Shown here: positions 53,560 to 62,442 of the stretch, piece after piece
Layout: every line of letters starts with the position of its first letter
How positions within the stretch are numbered: position 1 is the first letter of the stretch
Source: CAYZRJ01 sp964480825
Lineage (GTDB): Bacteria > Patescibacteriota > WWE3 > UBA101185 > UBA10185
Direction of reading: 5' to 3'
DNA length: 64,000 nucleotides
Assembly (NCBI GenBank): GCA_964480825.1
Contig: CAYZRJ010000001.1
Coordinates: 23,754-87,753 of the forward strand
Program-made: the position numbers and the translations under genes
Notes under the pieces: generated by a model
The model's database searches: none
What the model saw: only the letters and a program-made list of their open reading frames with translations
Told to the model about the DNA's origin: nothing

Positions 53560-54108
53560 TCACCTCAAAAACCCGGCTTTTGCTGGTGGCCAGAACCTAA
53601 AGACTACGCGTCCTAATAAGTTTTTTCTCGCAATAATACCGAAAAACCTAGAATCTACGGAGTGAGAACGATTATCTCCTAAAACCGCATATTCCTGAAA
53701 CCCCAGTTTAACAGATCTGCCGTCTCGTAACAAGGTACCGCCAAATGTGCAGGTATCGAGCGTTAAATAAGATTCCTGAAGCACAAACTGACCTGTATCA
53801 TTTGATATGAGAACATTACACTCAAAAATTTTTATAATATCCCCGGGAACTGCTACTATACGTTTAATGTAGTGCTTAGAGGATTCGTTAGGAGGGATTA
53901 ATACAACTATTTCGCCCCGCTTAAAGGGTTTAAAAAACGGAGAAACTTTGTCGACAAGTATTCTTTCGCCGGTTTCAAAAGACGGTTCCATACTTGATCC
54001 TGATACAACCTCCATTGAGGCTACAAACTTATATATTAAGAAAATAACGACAAAGGAAACTACAAAAGTTTCGATTAATTCTAAAAGAGTATCTTTTATT
54101 TTATTCAT
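53560..54108 (-). CDS. lepB: Signal peptidase I
   Basis: 182 aa. One N-terminal membrane helix (about 13-32). Catalytic Ser is S39 in SGSSMEPSF; the general base Lys is K82 in HYIKRIVAVPGD; AVLGDNRSHSVDSRFFGII is box E. It removes signal peptides outside the membrane, and its place between rpoB and secA's region fits an export group. Divergent from the TPR gene. Confidence 0.95.
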   Translation of the reverse strand: MNKIKDTLLELIETFVVSFVVIFLIYKFVASMEVVSGSSMEPSFETGERILVDKVSPFFKPFKRGEIVVLIPPNESSKHYIKRIVAVPGDIIKIFECNVLISNDTGQFVLQESYLTLDTCTFGGTLLRDGRSVKLGFQEYAVLGDNRSHSVDSRFFGIIARKNLLGRVVFRFWPPAKAGFLR

Positions 54109-54143
54109 ACCTAAAATATAATGATACTAGTTAACGTCTATTC

Positions 54144-55760
54144 ATGAAGAAAATCAAGAAGAAAGAAAGAATAAAAGAAAACATAATAACAAGGGAGCCG
54201 CGCTATCCGATAAAAATTTTTAAAGAAAACGTGCTTTTTTTCGTACTTATATTTGTAGCAGTACTGATATTGTACGGTAATACTTTTAACGGGCAATTTT
54301 TATCTGCCGACGATTTGCCGGGTATCGTTAATAATCCGATGGTTAAAGACTTTGCGGGCTCAATGAAAACTTACGAAATAGAAAAAATGTTTCCGGCGTT
54401 AATCTTTAAACTATTCGGCATGAATGCCGTGGCTTTTCATGCGTTTTCTATATCAATGCACTTTATAAATATTGTACTGGTTTTCATCTTTGTAATGATT
54501 TTATTCGGTAGGACCGAAGCAATAATTACCACTCTAATATTTATGGTGCATCCATTAAATTCGGAGACGGTATCTTGGATATCGGCCTACGGATATCTTA
54601 TTTATACTTTTTTTACATTACTAATTCTTATTACGTATGTGATATGGTTTAAAACTAAAGACAGTAAATACTTGACACTATCTATTTCGATATTTGTAAC
54701 GTGTATGATTTTTTATCGCAAACCGTGGATTGCTTTGATTCCTGTTTATATTGTTTTAATTGATCAATTAATCCTTGGAAAAAACGTGAATCTAAAAAAG
54801 ATAACAACATACTTTTGGTTTATAGTTCCAACTCTTATATATATGCTGGTTTGGGTACGCGAATCACTGGCAACAAGACAACAACTGCTAGCCACCGTTT
54901 ACTACAACGACCCCGCAACCGCGACCCCGTATTTTATTCGTGTTTTATATACAATCTATATGACCGCAAAGTTAATCCTTTTTCCTTCTTCTCTCACGAT
55001 CTACCACGAAGGAGAAAAGGTGCGATCCATCACTGAGTTTACGATGCTGTCGGGTACAGCAACTGTCTTGGTGGTCATGCTCGTTATATATCTATTTAAG
55101 AAACCTACACCTTTTAAAAAATATATCGGCGCTCTTATACTTTTGATTTATTCAACAATGGCACTGTCTTTTTATCCAACCGTTGTTGTATGGTCAATGG
55201 CCGAAAGATATCTCTATTTGGCAACACTATTTTTTGGACTAATCGTTGCCCTTTTATATAAAAGGTACGGAGGTAAAGTTGCAGCAAAATATATTTTGAT
55301 TGCAGTGCTTGTTATTTATTCCATAAAAACGGTCTGGAGAACAAATGATTGGAAATCCAGTAAAAACTTATGGATTGCAACACAAAAAGTTTCGCCGTAC
55401 AGTTACCGAGTTTACAATAATTTAGGAGATATATACGCCGGTGAAAAAGACTATCCTAAGGCAATAGAAAATTTTCAGATCGCACTTCAAATTAGTCCTA
55501 AGTTTGCCGATGCCGTTCATAACTTGGGTTACACTTATTATCAAATGGGAAATTTAGAACAAGCCAAGACGTACCTTGAAAAATCATACGAAATAAATCC
55601 CTTGATGTATCAAGCTTTACATAAGTTAGGAGTTATTGCTTACCAACAGAAAGATTTAAATCTGGCCAGACAATATTTTGTTAAAACTTTGGAGGTAGAG
55701 CCAAGTTTTGAACCTGCAATTAAAGCGATTAAGTTTATTGATTCACTTCCGGCGAAATAA
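54144..55760 (+). CDS. TMTC-like membrane protein with C-terminal TPR repeats
   Basis: 538 aa. N-terminal basic tail, then about 10 helices (35-405), with FLSADDLPGIVNNPMVKD in the first loop (acidic DD pair) and MVHPLNSETVSWISAYGYL, as in TMTC-type GT-C proteins. Three TPRs follow (about 428-535): YNNLGDIYAGEKDYPKAIENF, VHNLGYTYYQMGNLEQAK and LHKLGVIAYQQKDLNLARQYF. Such proteins O-mannosylate secreted proteins in eukaryotes; in bacteria the role is unproven. It is the only plus-strand gene here, between divergent lepB and convergent secA. Confidence 0.82.
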   Translation: MKKIKKKERIKENIITREPRYPIKIFKENVLFFVLIFVAVLILYGNTFNGQFLSADDLPGIVNNPMVKDFAGSMKTYEIEKMFPALIFKLFGMNAVAFHAFSISMHFINIVLVFIFVMILFGRTEAIITTLIFMVHPLNSETVSWISAYGYLIYTFFTLLILITYVIWFKTKDSKYLTLSISIFVTCMIFYRKPWIALIPVYIVLIDQLILGKNVNLKKITTYFWFIVPTLIYMLVWVRESLATRQQLLATVYYNDPATATPYFIRVLYTIYMTAKLILFPSSLTIYHEGEKVRSITEFTMLSGTATVLVVMLVIYLFKKPTPFKKYIGALILLIYSTMALSFYPTVVVWSMAERYLYLATLFFGLIVALLYKRYGGKVAAKYILIAVLVIYSIKTVWRTNDWKSSKNLWIATQKVSPYSYRVYNNLGDIYAGEKDYPKAIENFQIALQISPKFADAVHNLGYTYYQMGNLEQAKTYLEKSYEINPLMYQALHKLGVIAYQQKDLNLARQYFVKTLEVEPSFEPAIKAIKFIDSLPAK

Positions 55761-55781
55761 ATTATTTCCCGTGGCAATTTT

Positions 55782-58337
55782 TTAGTGTACCCACGAAATT
55801 TTGCCGTGGCAAAATTTGAACTTCTTCCCGCTGCCGCAGTGACAGGAATCGTTGCGTCCGATCTTTTCTTGACCCGAAATTATTTTCTCGACTTTTAATT
55901 CCCGGCCCGATTCACCGATAACTTTTCGTTCGCTGGCCTCTTCGGATACACCCGTTTCAACATCGGCACTGTACTTATACTCAACGTTTTTCAAGTTTTC
56001 TTTTTGTGGATTTCTCAACAGTTCGGCCGGGTCTTGTAACCCTAAAAATCTTTGAGCAATGCTGAAATAAACTCTTGAAATTAAAATAGAGAATCTCTCG
56101 TGGCCCTCGTGTTTGTATTCAACCATCGGGTCTCGCTGGGCGTAGCCGCGCAAACCAATTCCGTCACGGATTTGGTCCATATCAACAAGATGTTCCATCC
56201 ATAATAAATCAACAACCGGTAAACTCATCTGTGCCACGACGTTTCCCCATATATTTTGACCTATCTGCTTTTTTCGTGTCTCCCAATCTTCTTTTGAAAT
56301 TTTTGCGTGCTCCGAAAGTTTTGATAAAAACCAATCTTCATGTTCATAATTTCCTTCGGAAATTTCAAGTATTCTTCGTCGCAATTTATAAATAACTTCC
56401 CGGTGAACATTCATAACATCATCCATTTCGACAACTTGTTTTCGTCGATCAAAATTAAGACCCTCTACTCTTTTTTGCGCGGTTTCTATGGACTTTGTAA
56501 CCAGCCCGGCTTCAAGTGGAACATTTTCATCTAACCCAAGTCTATCCATCATTTTTGTAATTTGCTCGCCACCAAAAATCCGCATTAAATCGTCTTGCAA
56601 TGAAACATAAAATTTGGACGAACCCGGATCTCCCTGTCGTCCGGCACGCCCTCTTAACTGATTATCTATTCGTCGAGATTCGTGGCGTTCAGTGCCAATA
56701 ATGTGTAGTCCCCCTGCGTCTATAACTTCAATTTGCTCGGGCTGATTTACAGGATCTCCTCCTAAAACAATATCGACACCTCGCCCTGCCATATTTGTCG
56801 AAATTGTAACTGCACCTTTTTTACCGGCTTGTGCAATTATCAATGCTTCGCGTTCGTGATTTTTTGCGTTCAAAATTTCGTGAGCAACACCGCGTCTACG
56901 TAATAATTCGTGTAACAACTCACTTTTTTCAACAGATGTCGTACCCACTAAGACAGGCTGACCTCTTTTATTTTTTTCGGTAATCTCGTCTGCGACTGCT
57001 CTAAACTTAGATGCTTCTGTTTTATAAATTACATCGTTACTATCAATTCTGTGTGTAGGTTTATTAGTCGGAATAACAACGACGTCCAAATTGTATATTT
57101 TGTAAAACTCTTCGGCCTCGGTTAAAGCGGTACCTGTCATACCCGATAACTTTTTGTACATCCTAAAGTAGTTTTGGTACGAAATTTCTCCCAAAGTTTT
57201 TGACTCCTCCTGAATCGCAACACCTTCTTTTGCTTCTATAGCTTGATGCAAGCCATTTGAATATCTATTATTGGCAAGAATTCTTCCGGTGAATTGATCA
57301 ACGATTAATACTTTTCCGTCCTTAACAACATACTCTTTATCTTTTTCGTACAAAGCTCGCGCGGTCAACGCCTGTTCAATCAAATGAACCATTTCAAAAT
57401 CTTCTTCGTAAAGATTTTTTGCCCCCAGCATGTTTTCAACTCTACGCACTCCTAAATCAGTTAAAGTTGCGTTTCTAAATTTTTCATCTACTTCATAGTC
57501 CGAATCTTTTACCAAAGCTTTGACTATTTTGTCGGCGTCGTGGTATCTATCACTTGGTTTAGAGTCACTCGAAGAAATGATCAACGGTGTTCGTGCAACA
57601 TCAATCAAAACGAAATCCACTTCGTCTACAACCGCAAAGTTGTGAGCTCCCCATTCCCCATTTTGATTCGTTTGCACCATATCCTTAAAACGATAAACCA
57701 TGTTGTCGCGTAAATAATCAAAACCAAATTGGTGGTTTGTTCCGTAGACAATGTCGCATTGATAAACCTGTTGTTTTGGTACTTCTTTTAGATGTTTAGT
57801 GTATGCGTCCTCAAACGTATTGTTTTCGTGAGTAGTATCAAAAACGTAACCTTTTTCTTCCATGATTACTCCAACCTTAATTCCAAGTTTTTCGTACAAA
57901 GGTCCCATACAACCCGCGCCGTGTCGGGACAAGTAATCATTTGGGGTAATAAGATGCACTCCTCGCCCGGCCAGCGAGTTTAAATAAAGAGGCAAAGACG
58001 CGACTAACGTTTTGCCTTCTCCTGTTTTTTGTTCAGAAATTTTCCCCTGGTGCAATATTATTCCCGACATCATCTGCACATCAAAGTGACGCATATTTAA
58101 TGATCGTTTACTTGCTTCACGAACAAAAGCATATGCCTCGGGCAGTATTTTATCTAAGTATTTATCCTGTGATGCTTCATCAAGTTTTTTAAGTTCATCT
58201 TTCCAATATTGAGTTTTTTCTTTTATCTGGTCATCGGTAAGCTTTTGGGTCTCGGGCTCGAATGCGTTTATTTTTTCAACAATCGGTCGTAAAAGTTTTA
58301 TTTGTTTTTCGTTTGAATCAAAAAGCGATTTAAACAT
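55782..58337 (-). CDS. secA: Preprotein translocase ATPase SecA
   Basis: 851 aa. Walker A [19 protein letters not shown] (near 103-120), Walker B [19 protein letters not shown], the [23 protein letters not shown]-type block ([17 protein letters not shown]) and the C-terminal zinc SEC-C motif [18 protein letters not shown] are intact. It drives proteins through SecYEG. Its 3' end contains a perfect 10-bp inverted repeat (55796-55817). Confidence 0.98.
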   Translation of the reverse strand: [851 protein letters not shown]

Positions 58338-58420
58338 ATCAAGGGGATTATATCACTATAATATTACCCAAAGCTTTGTGGTAAAATCGCAGTATCAAAA
58401 CTGTTAAAGGAGAAACGCAC

Positions 58421-58720
58421 ATGTCTCAAACTTATCTTGATAAGGCACGCAAAGTAGCGGAATTGTTTGCGACCTCTTTCTTTAAGGTAGACAATCCGAA
58501 AATTGTTTGCAAGGGGAAGACTAAACTAGGATACTACTTTACAGCCAAACCTCCCAGAAACGAGATCATAACTTTGGTGGTAGATAGAACCTGCCAACTG
58601 ATCGAGATGTTTACGGGAGAAGCTACGATTGGGGATATTGAAAAAGGTCGCGGTAAGTTTGGCGAGTATGCGGCCGAAAAAGATGGGGCAAGATTCGGAC
58701 CAGCACCTGTCATAAACTAA
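58421..58720 (+). CDS. Unrecognised small soluble protein, stand-alone unit
   Basis: 99 aa, not recognised. It has no membrane segment. An N-terminal helix (TYLDKARKVAELFATSFF) is followed by a beta-rich part (KGKTKLGYYFTAKPPRNEIITLVVDRTCQLIEMFTGEA) and a charged tail GDIEKGRGKFGEYAAEKDG. The start has AAAGGAG eight bases upstream. A TAAAAT at 58381-58386 may be its -10, but no good -35 lies at standard spacing. A terminator shared with uppP follows. Same cassette-like layout as the 2555-5572 genes. Confidence 0.7.
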   Translation: MSQTYLDKARKVAELFATSFFKVDNPKIVCKGKTKLGYYFTAKPPRNEIITLVVDRTCQLIEMFTGEATIGDIEKGRGKFGEYAAEKDGARFGPAPVIN

Positions 58721-58726
58721 TTTAAC

Positions 58727-58761
58727 AAAAGCCGAGCACTCTCAAAAAGTCCTCGGCTTTT
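58727..58761 (+). terminator. Bidirectional terminator between the 99-aa gene and uppP
   Basis: AAAAGCCGAG (58727-58736) and CTCGGCTTTT (58752-58761) form a 10-bp stem between convergent genes; T runs on both strands. It overlaps the uppP stop codon. Confidence 0.88.
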
Positions 58762-59524
58762 ATTTATATATCAAGGCGAACAAAACTAACGTCAGAGCTA
58801 AGCGATAATAAATAAAAATATTTAATCCGTGAGATTTTAAATAATTTAACAAAAAGTGCACAACGGCCAGTCCCATTAAAAAACTTGAAATAAATCCGAC
58901 CGCCAATATATTTGTACTCACGTCTATTGTTGCCCAATCTGTACTTACCAATTTGTACCCTCCGGCCAAAACAACAATTGGAATGGACATTAAAAACGAA
59001 AGTCTGGCCGCGTCAACTTGTCCAAGCCCCGATAACATTGCACCCGATATGGTTGATCCCGACCTAGATACTCCCGGAAAAAGCGCCAAAGCTTGAAAAA
59101 ATCCAATTTTTATACTTTTAACTGCGGTAACGCCTTCGATTCTCATATGCTCCTTGCCAAACTTTTGAGCGTATACCATTAACAATGTGCCTAAAAACAT
59201 AAATAAAGTTACACTGCCAACTGATCTAAATCTTTCTTCAAAATCACTTTCGAATAAAAATCCTAAAACTCCGGCAGGAATAGAACCTAGCAGTATGAAA
59301 AAAAGTAACTTTGATTTGGAAGTTATCAAAATCATTAGATCAGACCAAAAATAAACCACTAAAGTTAGTGCGGTTGCTAAGTGCAGAGTTGTATCAAAAA
59401 CCAAAGGTTGTGGCTTCCAAGCAGGAATATGCGAAAGTAGAGCTAGATGGCCAGAAGATGAAATGGGCAAAAACTCGGACAGGCCCTGAACTATTCCTAA
59501 CACCAGTGCTTGAATTAAGGTCAT
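58760..59524 (-). CDS. uppP: Undecaprenyl-diphosphatase
   Basis: 254 aa with about eight helices. QGLSEFLPISSSGHLALL and FPGVSRSGSTISGAML carry the two conserved BacA/UppP motifs (E-F-PISSSGH and PG-SRSG). It regenerates undecaprenyl phosphate for peptidoglycan and glycan synthesis. It overlaps the downstream-on-strand 59521 gene by 4 bases, so the two are co-translated. Confidence 0.95.
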   Translation of the reverse strand: MTLIQALVLGIVQGLSEFLPISSSGHLALLSHIPAWKPQPLVFDTTLHLATALTLVVYFWSDLMILITSKSKLLFFILLGSIPAGVLGFLFESDFEERFRSVGSVTLFMFLGTLLMVYAQKFGKEHMRIEGVTAVKSIKIGFFQALALFPGVSRSGSTISGAMLSGLGQVDAARLSFLMSIPIVVLAGGYKLVSTDWATIDVSTNILAVGFISSFLMGLAVVHFLLNYLKSHGLNIFIYYRLALTLVLFALIYK

Positions 59525-60210
59525 ACTCTTGCGTAAATTAATACATTATCGCTGTTGGTGTAACCTGCAACAACAAGACTTTTTACATCACTAAAAAATT
59601 CCGAAACGTATTCTATAAATATATTAACATCCTCCTGATGATGCTCTCTGTAAATACGGTTAAATATTATCATGCCCTCGGGAGCCACTAGTTTTTTTAA
59701 ATTCCCTATGAAATTGCCCGTTTTTCCCAAATCCGGATATTTTTCACCAACGTAAATGTCTACTATGACAACGTTAAACTGGTTTTCTCTGACATCAAAG
59801 CTACTGGGCTCAATGACAACGCGTAGGGCATCGTCCACAATTACGCGATTATTTGCCACGGCTGAAAGGTTGAAATAGTTGTTAGCAATATCCACCATAG
59901 TCTGATCAATTTCGACGCTTGTCGTTGTAACATCGGGAAATTCTTGGTGTATTAAATGGACTAAGGTCGCACCACCCAAGCCAAGAAGTAAAACTTCGTT
60001 CAAATGAGTAAAATTTTCTTTTAAAAGATGAAGCATTTTTCCCCAATAAAGTTTGTGTGTATGGGGCGAATGGGGACTAATTGATTGGGAAATATTATCA
60101 ACAACAAGTCTTCGAACGTCTCCGAATTCAACGACTTTTATGTTTCCGTTATATTTTGATTCGGTCTCGTATATTACTTTTGGCGACAGCAATCCTGTGA
60201 AAATGTTCAC
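59521..60210 (-). CDS. Spermidine synthase-like protein
   Basis: 229 aa. A Rossmann-fold methyltransferase-like core: LLLGLGGATLVHLIHQEFP (G-x-G-G), TTSVEIDQTMVDIANNYF, VIVDDALRVV and FNVVIVDIYVGEKYPDLGKTG. The fold is that of spermidine synthase, but the G-G-G-DG motif is GLGGATL and several polyamine-binding Asp are not evident. It may be a methyltransferase. It precedes uppP on the minus strand with a 4-base overlap. Confidence 0.7.
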   Translation of the reverse strand: MNIFTGLLSPKVIYETESKYNGNIKVVEFGDVRRLVVDNISQSISPHSPHTHKLYWGKMLHLLKENFTHLNEVLLLGLGGATLVHLIHQEFPDVTTTSVEIDQTMVDIANNYFNLSAVANNRVIVDDALRVVIEPSSFDVRENQFNVVIVDIYVGEKYPDLGKTGNFIGNLKKLVAPEGMIIFNRIYREHHQEDVNIFIEYVSEFFSDVKSLVVAGYTNSDNVLIYARV

Positions 60211-60250
60211 AAAAGGATTATATCAGTTATCTTTAGGTAAATAACTAAAT

Positions 60251-60285
60251 AAAATCCCCACATACTTTGCAGTGTGCGGGGATTT
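60251..60285 (-). terminator. Terminator after the 80-aa gene
   Basis: On the minus strand AATCCCC pairs with GGGGATT, with a further CACA/TGTG helix, and a T-rich TTTTATTT tail follows. It lies just beyond the 60296 stop. Confidence 0.85.
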
Positions 60286-60295
60286 CTGGCGAGAA

Positions 60296-60538
60296 TCACA
60301 GTGTACGTATAACTTCGCCAGCAGAATTTTTAATGGATCCTATGACGTCGGGTTGATCCTGATAAGGCCATGGTAACGATTTGAAGATTAGACCGACGCG
60401 TTCGCCAAGAGTTAAGTTTGCTTTAGCGGGAACAACTACGCGTCTGTCTGAGGCCAAAGTAATCGTCTTATAACCCAAAAAAGGATCCGCTATGTGCGAA
60501 ACCGTGTCCTGTGCGTCCGGAACGAAATTAGCTGCCAT
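60296..60538 (-). CDS. Unrecognised small protein, stand-alone unit
   Basis: 80 aa, not recognised. Short soluble sequence with VSHIADPFLGYKTITLASDRRVVVPAKANLTLGERVGLIF then a Trp/Pro loop and GSIKNSAGEVIRTL. AAAGGAG precedes the ATG, and a consensus promoter overlaps the end of serS. The terminator follows directly. It could be a small beta-barrel-type protein, but nothing identifies it. Confidence 0.7.
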   Translation of the reverse strand: MAANFVPDAQDTVSHIADPFLGYKTITLASDRRVVVPAKANLTLGERVGLIFKSLPWPYQDQPDVIGSIKNSAGEVIRTL

Positions 60539-60564
60539 TGTAGTCTCCTTTTCTATATAGTCGT

Positions 60565-60593
60565 ATTGTACTATAGGATCACATTTCGGTCAA
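60565..60593 (-). promoter_or_regulatory. Sigma70-type promoter overlapping the end of serS
   Basis: The minus strand has TTGACC (60588-60593), 17 bases, then TACAAT (60565-60570), 27 bases before the 80-aa gene. Confidence 0.82.
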
Positions 60594-61851
60594 TAACATC
60601 AAAACCCGTGTATGGCCTTAAAACCTCGGGTATAACAATAGAACCATCTTTTTGCTGATAATTCTCCATGACGGCGGCAACCAAACGGGGTGTGGCCACA
60701 ACAGTATTGTTAAGCGTACTTACAAACTTTAACTCACCTTTGCTATCTCGGTATTTCATATTTAATCTTCGCGATTGAAAATCCAAAAAGTACGAATCAG
60801 AATGTGTTTCGCGATAAGTAGCTTGACCGGGAAACCAAGTTTCGACATCATATTTTTTTCGTTGCATAGCACCCATGTCACCCGTGCACATTAGTAACAC
60901 TCGATACGGCAAGTCAAGATTATGCAAAATGGTTTCTACATAACCCAACATTTTGTCGTGCCATTCCCGCGATATTTCTTCACCTTCGGGAACTAAGACA
61001 ACCTGCTCAACTTTATTAAAGTAATGAATTCGAAAGATTCCCTTGGAATCTTTCCCATAACTTCCGACTTCACGTCTGAAGCAGGGGCTAAGTCCGACCA
61101 TTTTTACCGGTAAATCTTTTTCTTCTAATATTTCGTCTGCGTAGTATGAGGTTAAAGATACTTCTGCCGTGCCGATTAAAGCCCGGTCGTCTTGGGTTTT
61201 GTAGTGATCCTCAATTCCCCACGGAAAATATCCTGTTCCTATCATATATTTTTTGTCTACCATTACAGGAACGCTCATCGGCGTAAAACCTTCTTTAACC
61301 ATGAAGTCTAATGCATAACGTAACAAAGCTTGCTCCAGTAACATTCCGGCTCCGGTTAAAAAGTATCCTCTAAAACCGGCGATTTTTGTACCACGTTTGG
61401 TATCAATAATGTTTAATTTTTCTCCAAGCTCAAAATGTTCTTTGACGATGAAATCAAATTTTTTTGGTTCGCCTACTTTTCGCAATATTACGTTTTCGGT
61501 TTCATCCTTTCCTATTGGAACGTCCGACGCGGGTACATTAGGAACCCACAATAATAGTTCGTCTATCTTGTCCTTAAGTTCTTTGAGTTCTTTTTCCCAA
61601 ACTTGAAGATCCTCTTTAACTCTTTTCGCCTCTTCGAGCAATTTAGTCTTTTCCTTCTTTTCAAGTGTGATAACTCCTTTTGAAAGGTTATTTTTTAATC
61701 CGCGATGAGTTTCAACTTTTTTTAGTAAATCTATGTATTTGTCGTATGTATCAACCAAAACGTCTACATCAACCGTTCCAACTAACTGTTTATCGATTAC
61801 CGCCTTTTTTATAATGTCTTTATTTTCCTTTATGTACCTTATATCCAACAT
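60571..61851 (-). CDS. serS: Seryl-tRNA synthetase
   Basis: 426 aa from the ATG at 61851; the frame goes 34 codons upstream, but MLDIRYIKENKDIIKKAVIDK is the family start and the serS promoter overlaps the longer version. The N-terminal coiled-coil tRNA arm (about 35-105: LKKVETHRGLKNNLSK, TKLLEEAKRVKEDLQ), motif 2 FRREVGSYGKDSKGIFRIHYFNKVEQ and motif 3 TGDMGAMQRKKYDVETWFPGQ... are in place. It charges tRNA-Ser. Divergent from the alpha operon. Confidence 0.97.
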   Translation of the reverse strand: MLDIRYIKENKDIIKKAVIDKQLVGTVDVDVLVDTYDKYIDLLKKVETHRGLKNNLSKGVITLEKKEKTKLLEEAKRVKEDLQVWEKELKELKDKIDELLLWVPNVPASDVPIGKDETENVILRKVGEPKKFDFIVKEHFELGEKLNIIDTKRGTKIAGFRGYFLTGAGMLLEQALLRYALDFMVKEGFTPMSVPVMVDKKYMIGTGYFPWGIEDHYKTQDDRALIGTAEVSLTSYYADEILEEKDLPVKMVGLSPCFRREVGSYGKDSKGIFRIHYFNKVEQVVLVPEGEEISREWHDKMLGYVETILHNLDLPYRVLLMCTGDMGAMQRKKYDVETWFPGQATYRETHSDSYFLDFQSRRLNMKYRDSKGELKFVSTLNNTVVATPRLVAAVMENYQQKDGSIVIPEVLRPYTGFDVIDRNVIL

Positions 61852-61876
61852 TGTTGCAATTCCTATCTGTAATGGT

Positions 61877-61905
61877 AATATAGATTTCGAATCTCGAAAA
61901 GTCAA
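61877..61905 (-). promoter_or_regulatory. Sigma70-type promoter for serS
   Basis: The minus strand has TTGACT (61900-61905), 17 bases, then TATATT (61877-61882), 26 bases before the serS ATG. Confidence 0.8.
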
Positions 61906-61963
61906 CGAAAAGTGGCTGTTTAGCCCGGCCGACAGTAACATAAAAATCCTCAAAAAGACTTCA

Positions 61964-61992
61964 TTGACCTCTTCCGGAGGTTTTGGTAAAAT
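61964..61992 (+). promoter_or_regulatory. Sigma70-type promoter for the alpha operon
   Basis: TTGACC (61964-61969), 17 bases, then TAAAAT (61987-61992), 74 bases before infA. A small TTACCTTT/AAAGGTAA-type stem lies in the leader near 62024-62039. Confidence 0.82.
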
Positions 61993-62065
61993 CGTCGGCG
62001 TTAAGTCTTTTGCCGATTGGGTTACCTTTAAAAGGTAAACGATAAAAAAAGGACAAAAAGATTAA

Positions 62066-62293
62066 ATGAGCACAAAAGATACAATTATAAAAGACGGTAA
62101 AGTATTAGAAGCTTTAATGAGCGGTCTTTTTAGAATTGATATCGATGACAGCGAAGATAAGACAGAGGTATTCGGTGTCTTATCGGGAAAAATGAGGAAA
62201 TTTAAAATAAGAATTTTACCCGGAGACCGCGTGAAGATAGAATTCTCACCACACGATTTGACAAGAGGAAGAATTTCTTACAGGTATAGATAA
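62066..62293 (+). CDS. infA: Translation initiation factor IF-1
   Basis: 75 aa, S1-type OB fold. KDTIIKDGKVLEALMSGLFRIDIDD, LSGKMRKFKIRILPGDRVKIEFSPHDLTRGRISYRYR is the family. It binds the A site of the 30S subunit. First gene of the plus-strand alpha operon, after an A-rich leader with AAAGGA. Confidence 0.96.
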   Translation: MSTKDTIIKDGKVLEALMSGLFRIDIDDSEDKTEVFGVLSGKMRKFKIRILPGDRVKIEFSPHDLTRGRISYRYR

Positions 62294-62316
62294 GCAAGCT
62301 TGCGCCGCGTAACGGC
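62294..62316 (+). promoter_or_regulatory. Tandem mini-hairpin pair between infA and rpmJ
   Basis: The palindrome GCAAGCTTGC (62294-62303) is followed by GCCG-CGTAA-CGGC (62304-62316). It begins right after the infA stop and ends seven bases before the rpmJ ATG. Confidence 0.55.
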
Positions 62317-62323
62317 ATAAAAT

Positions 62324-62440
62324 ATGAAAGTTCGTTCGTCAATAAAACCTATTTGCAGAGAGTGCAAAGTAATTAAAAGGAAGGGTGTGCTAAGAGTTAT
62401 CTGCAAACGAAGCCCAAAGCATAAACAAAGACAAGGATAA
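62324..62440 (+). CDS. rpmJ: Ribosomal protein L36
   Basis: 38 aa, too short for most ORF lists. [39 protein letters not shown]11, C14, C27 and H32 form the zinc ribbon. Translated directly from the sequence; the ATG at 62324 is 30 bases after infA, and rpsM begins two bases after its stop. Confidence 0.96.
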   Translation: MKVRSSIKPICRECKVIKRKGVLRVICKRSPKHKQRQG

Positions 62441-62442
62441 TT

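Noticed and set aside
55796..55817. Perfect 10-bp inverted repeat at the secA 3' end as a terminator
   Set aside because: It lies inside the secA coding sequence with AT-rich arms and a 2-nt loop, with no clear T tail on either strand; it may be chance. Kept only as a note under secA.
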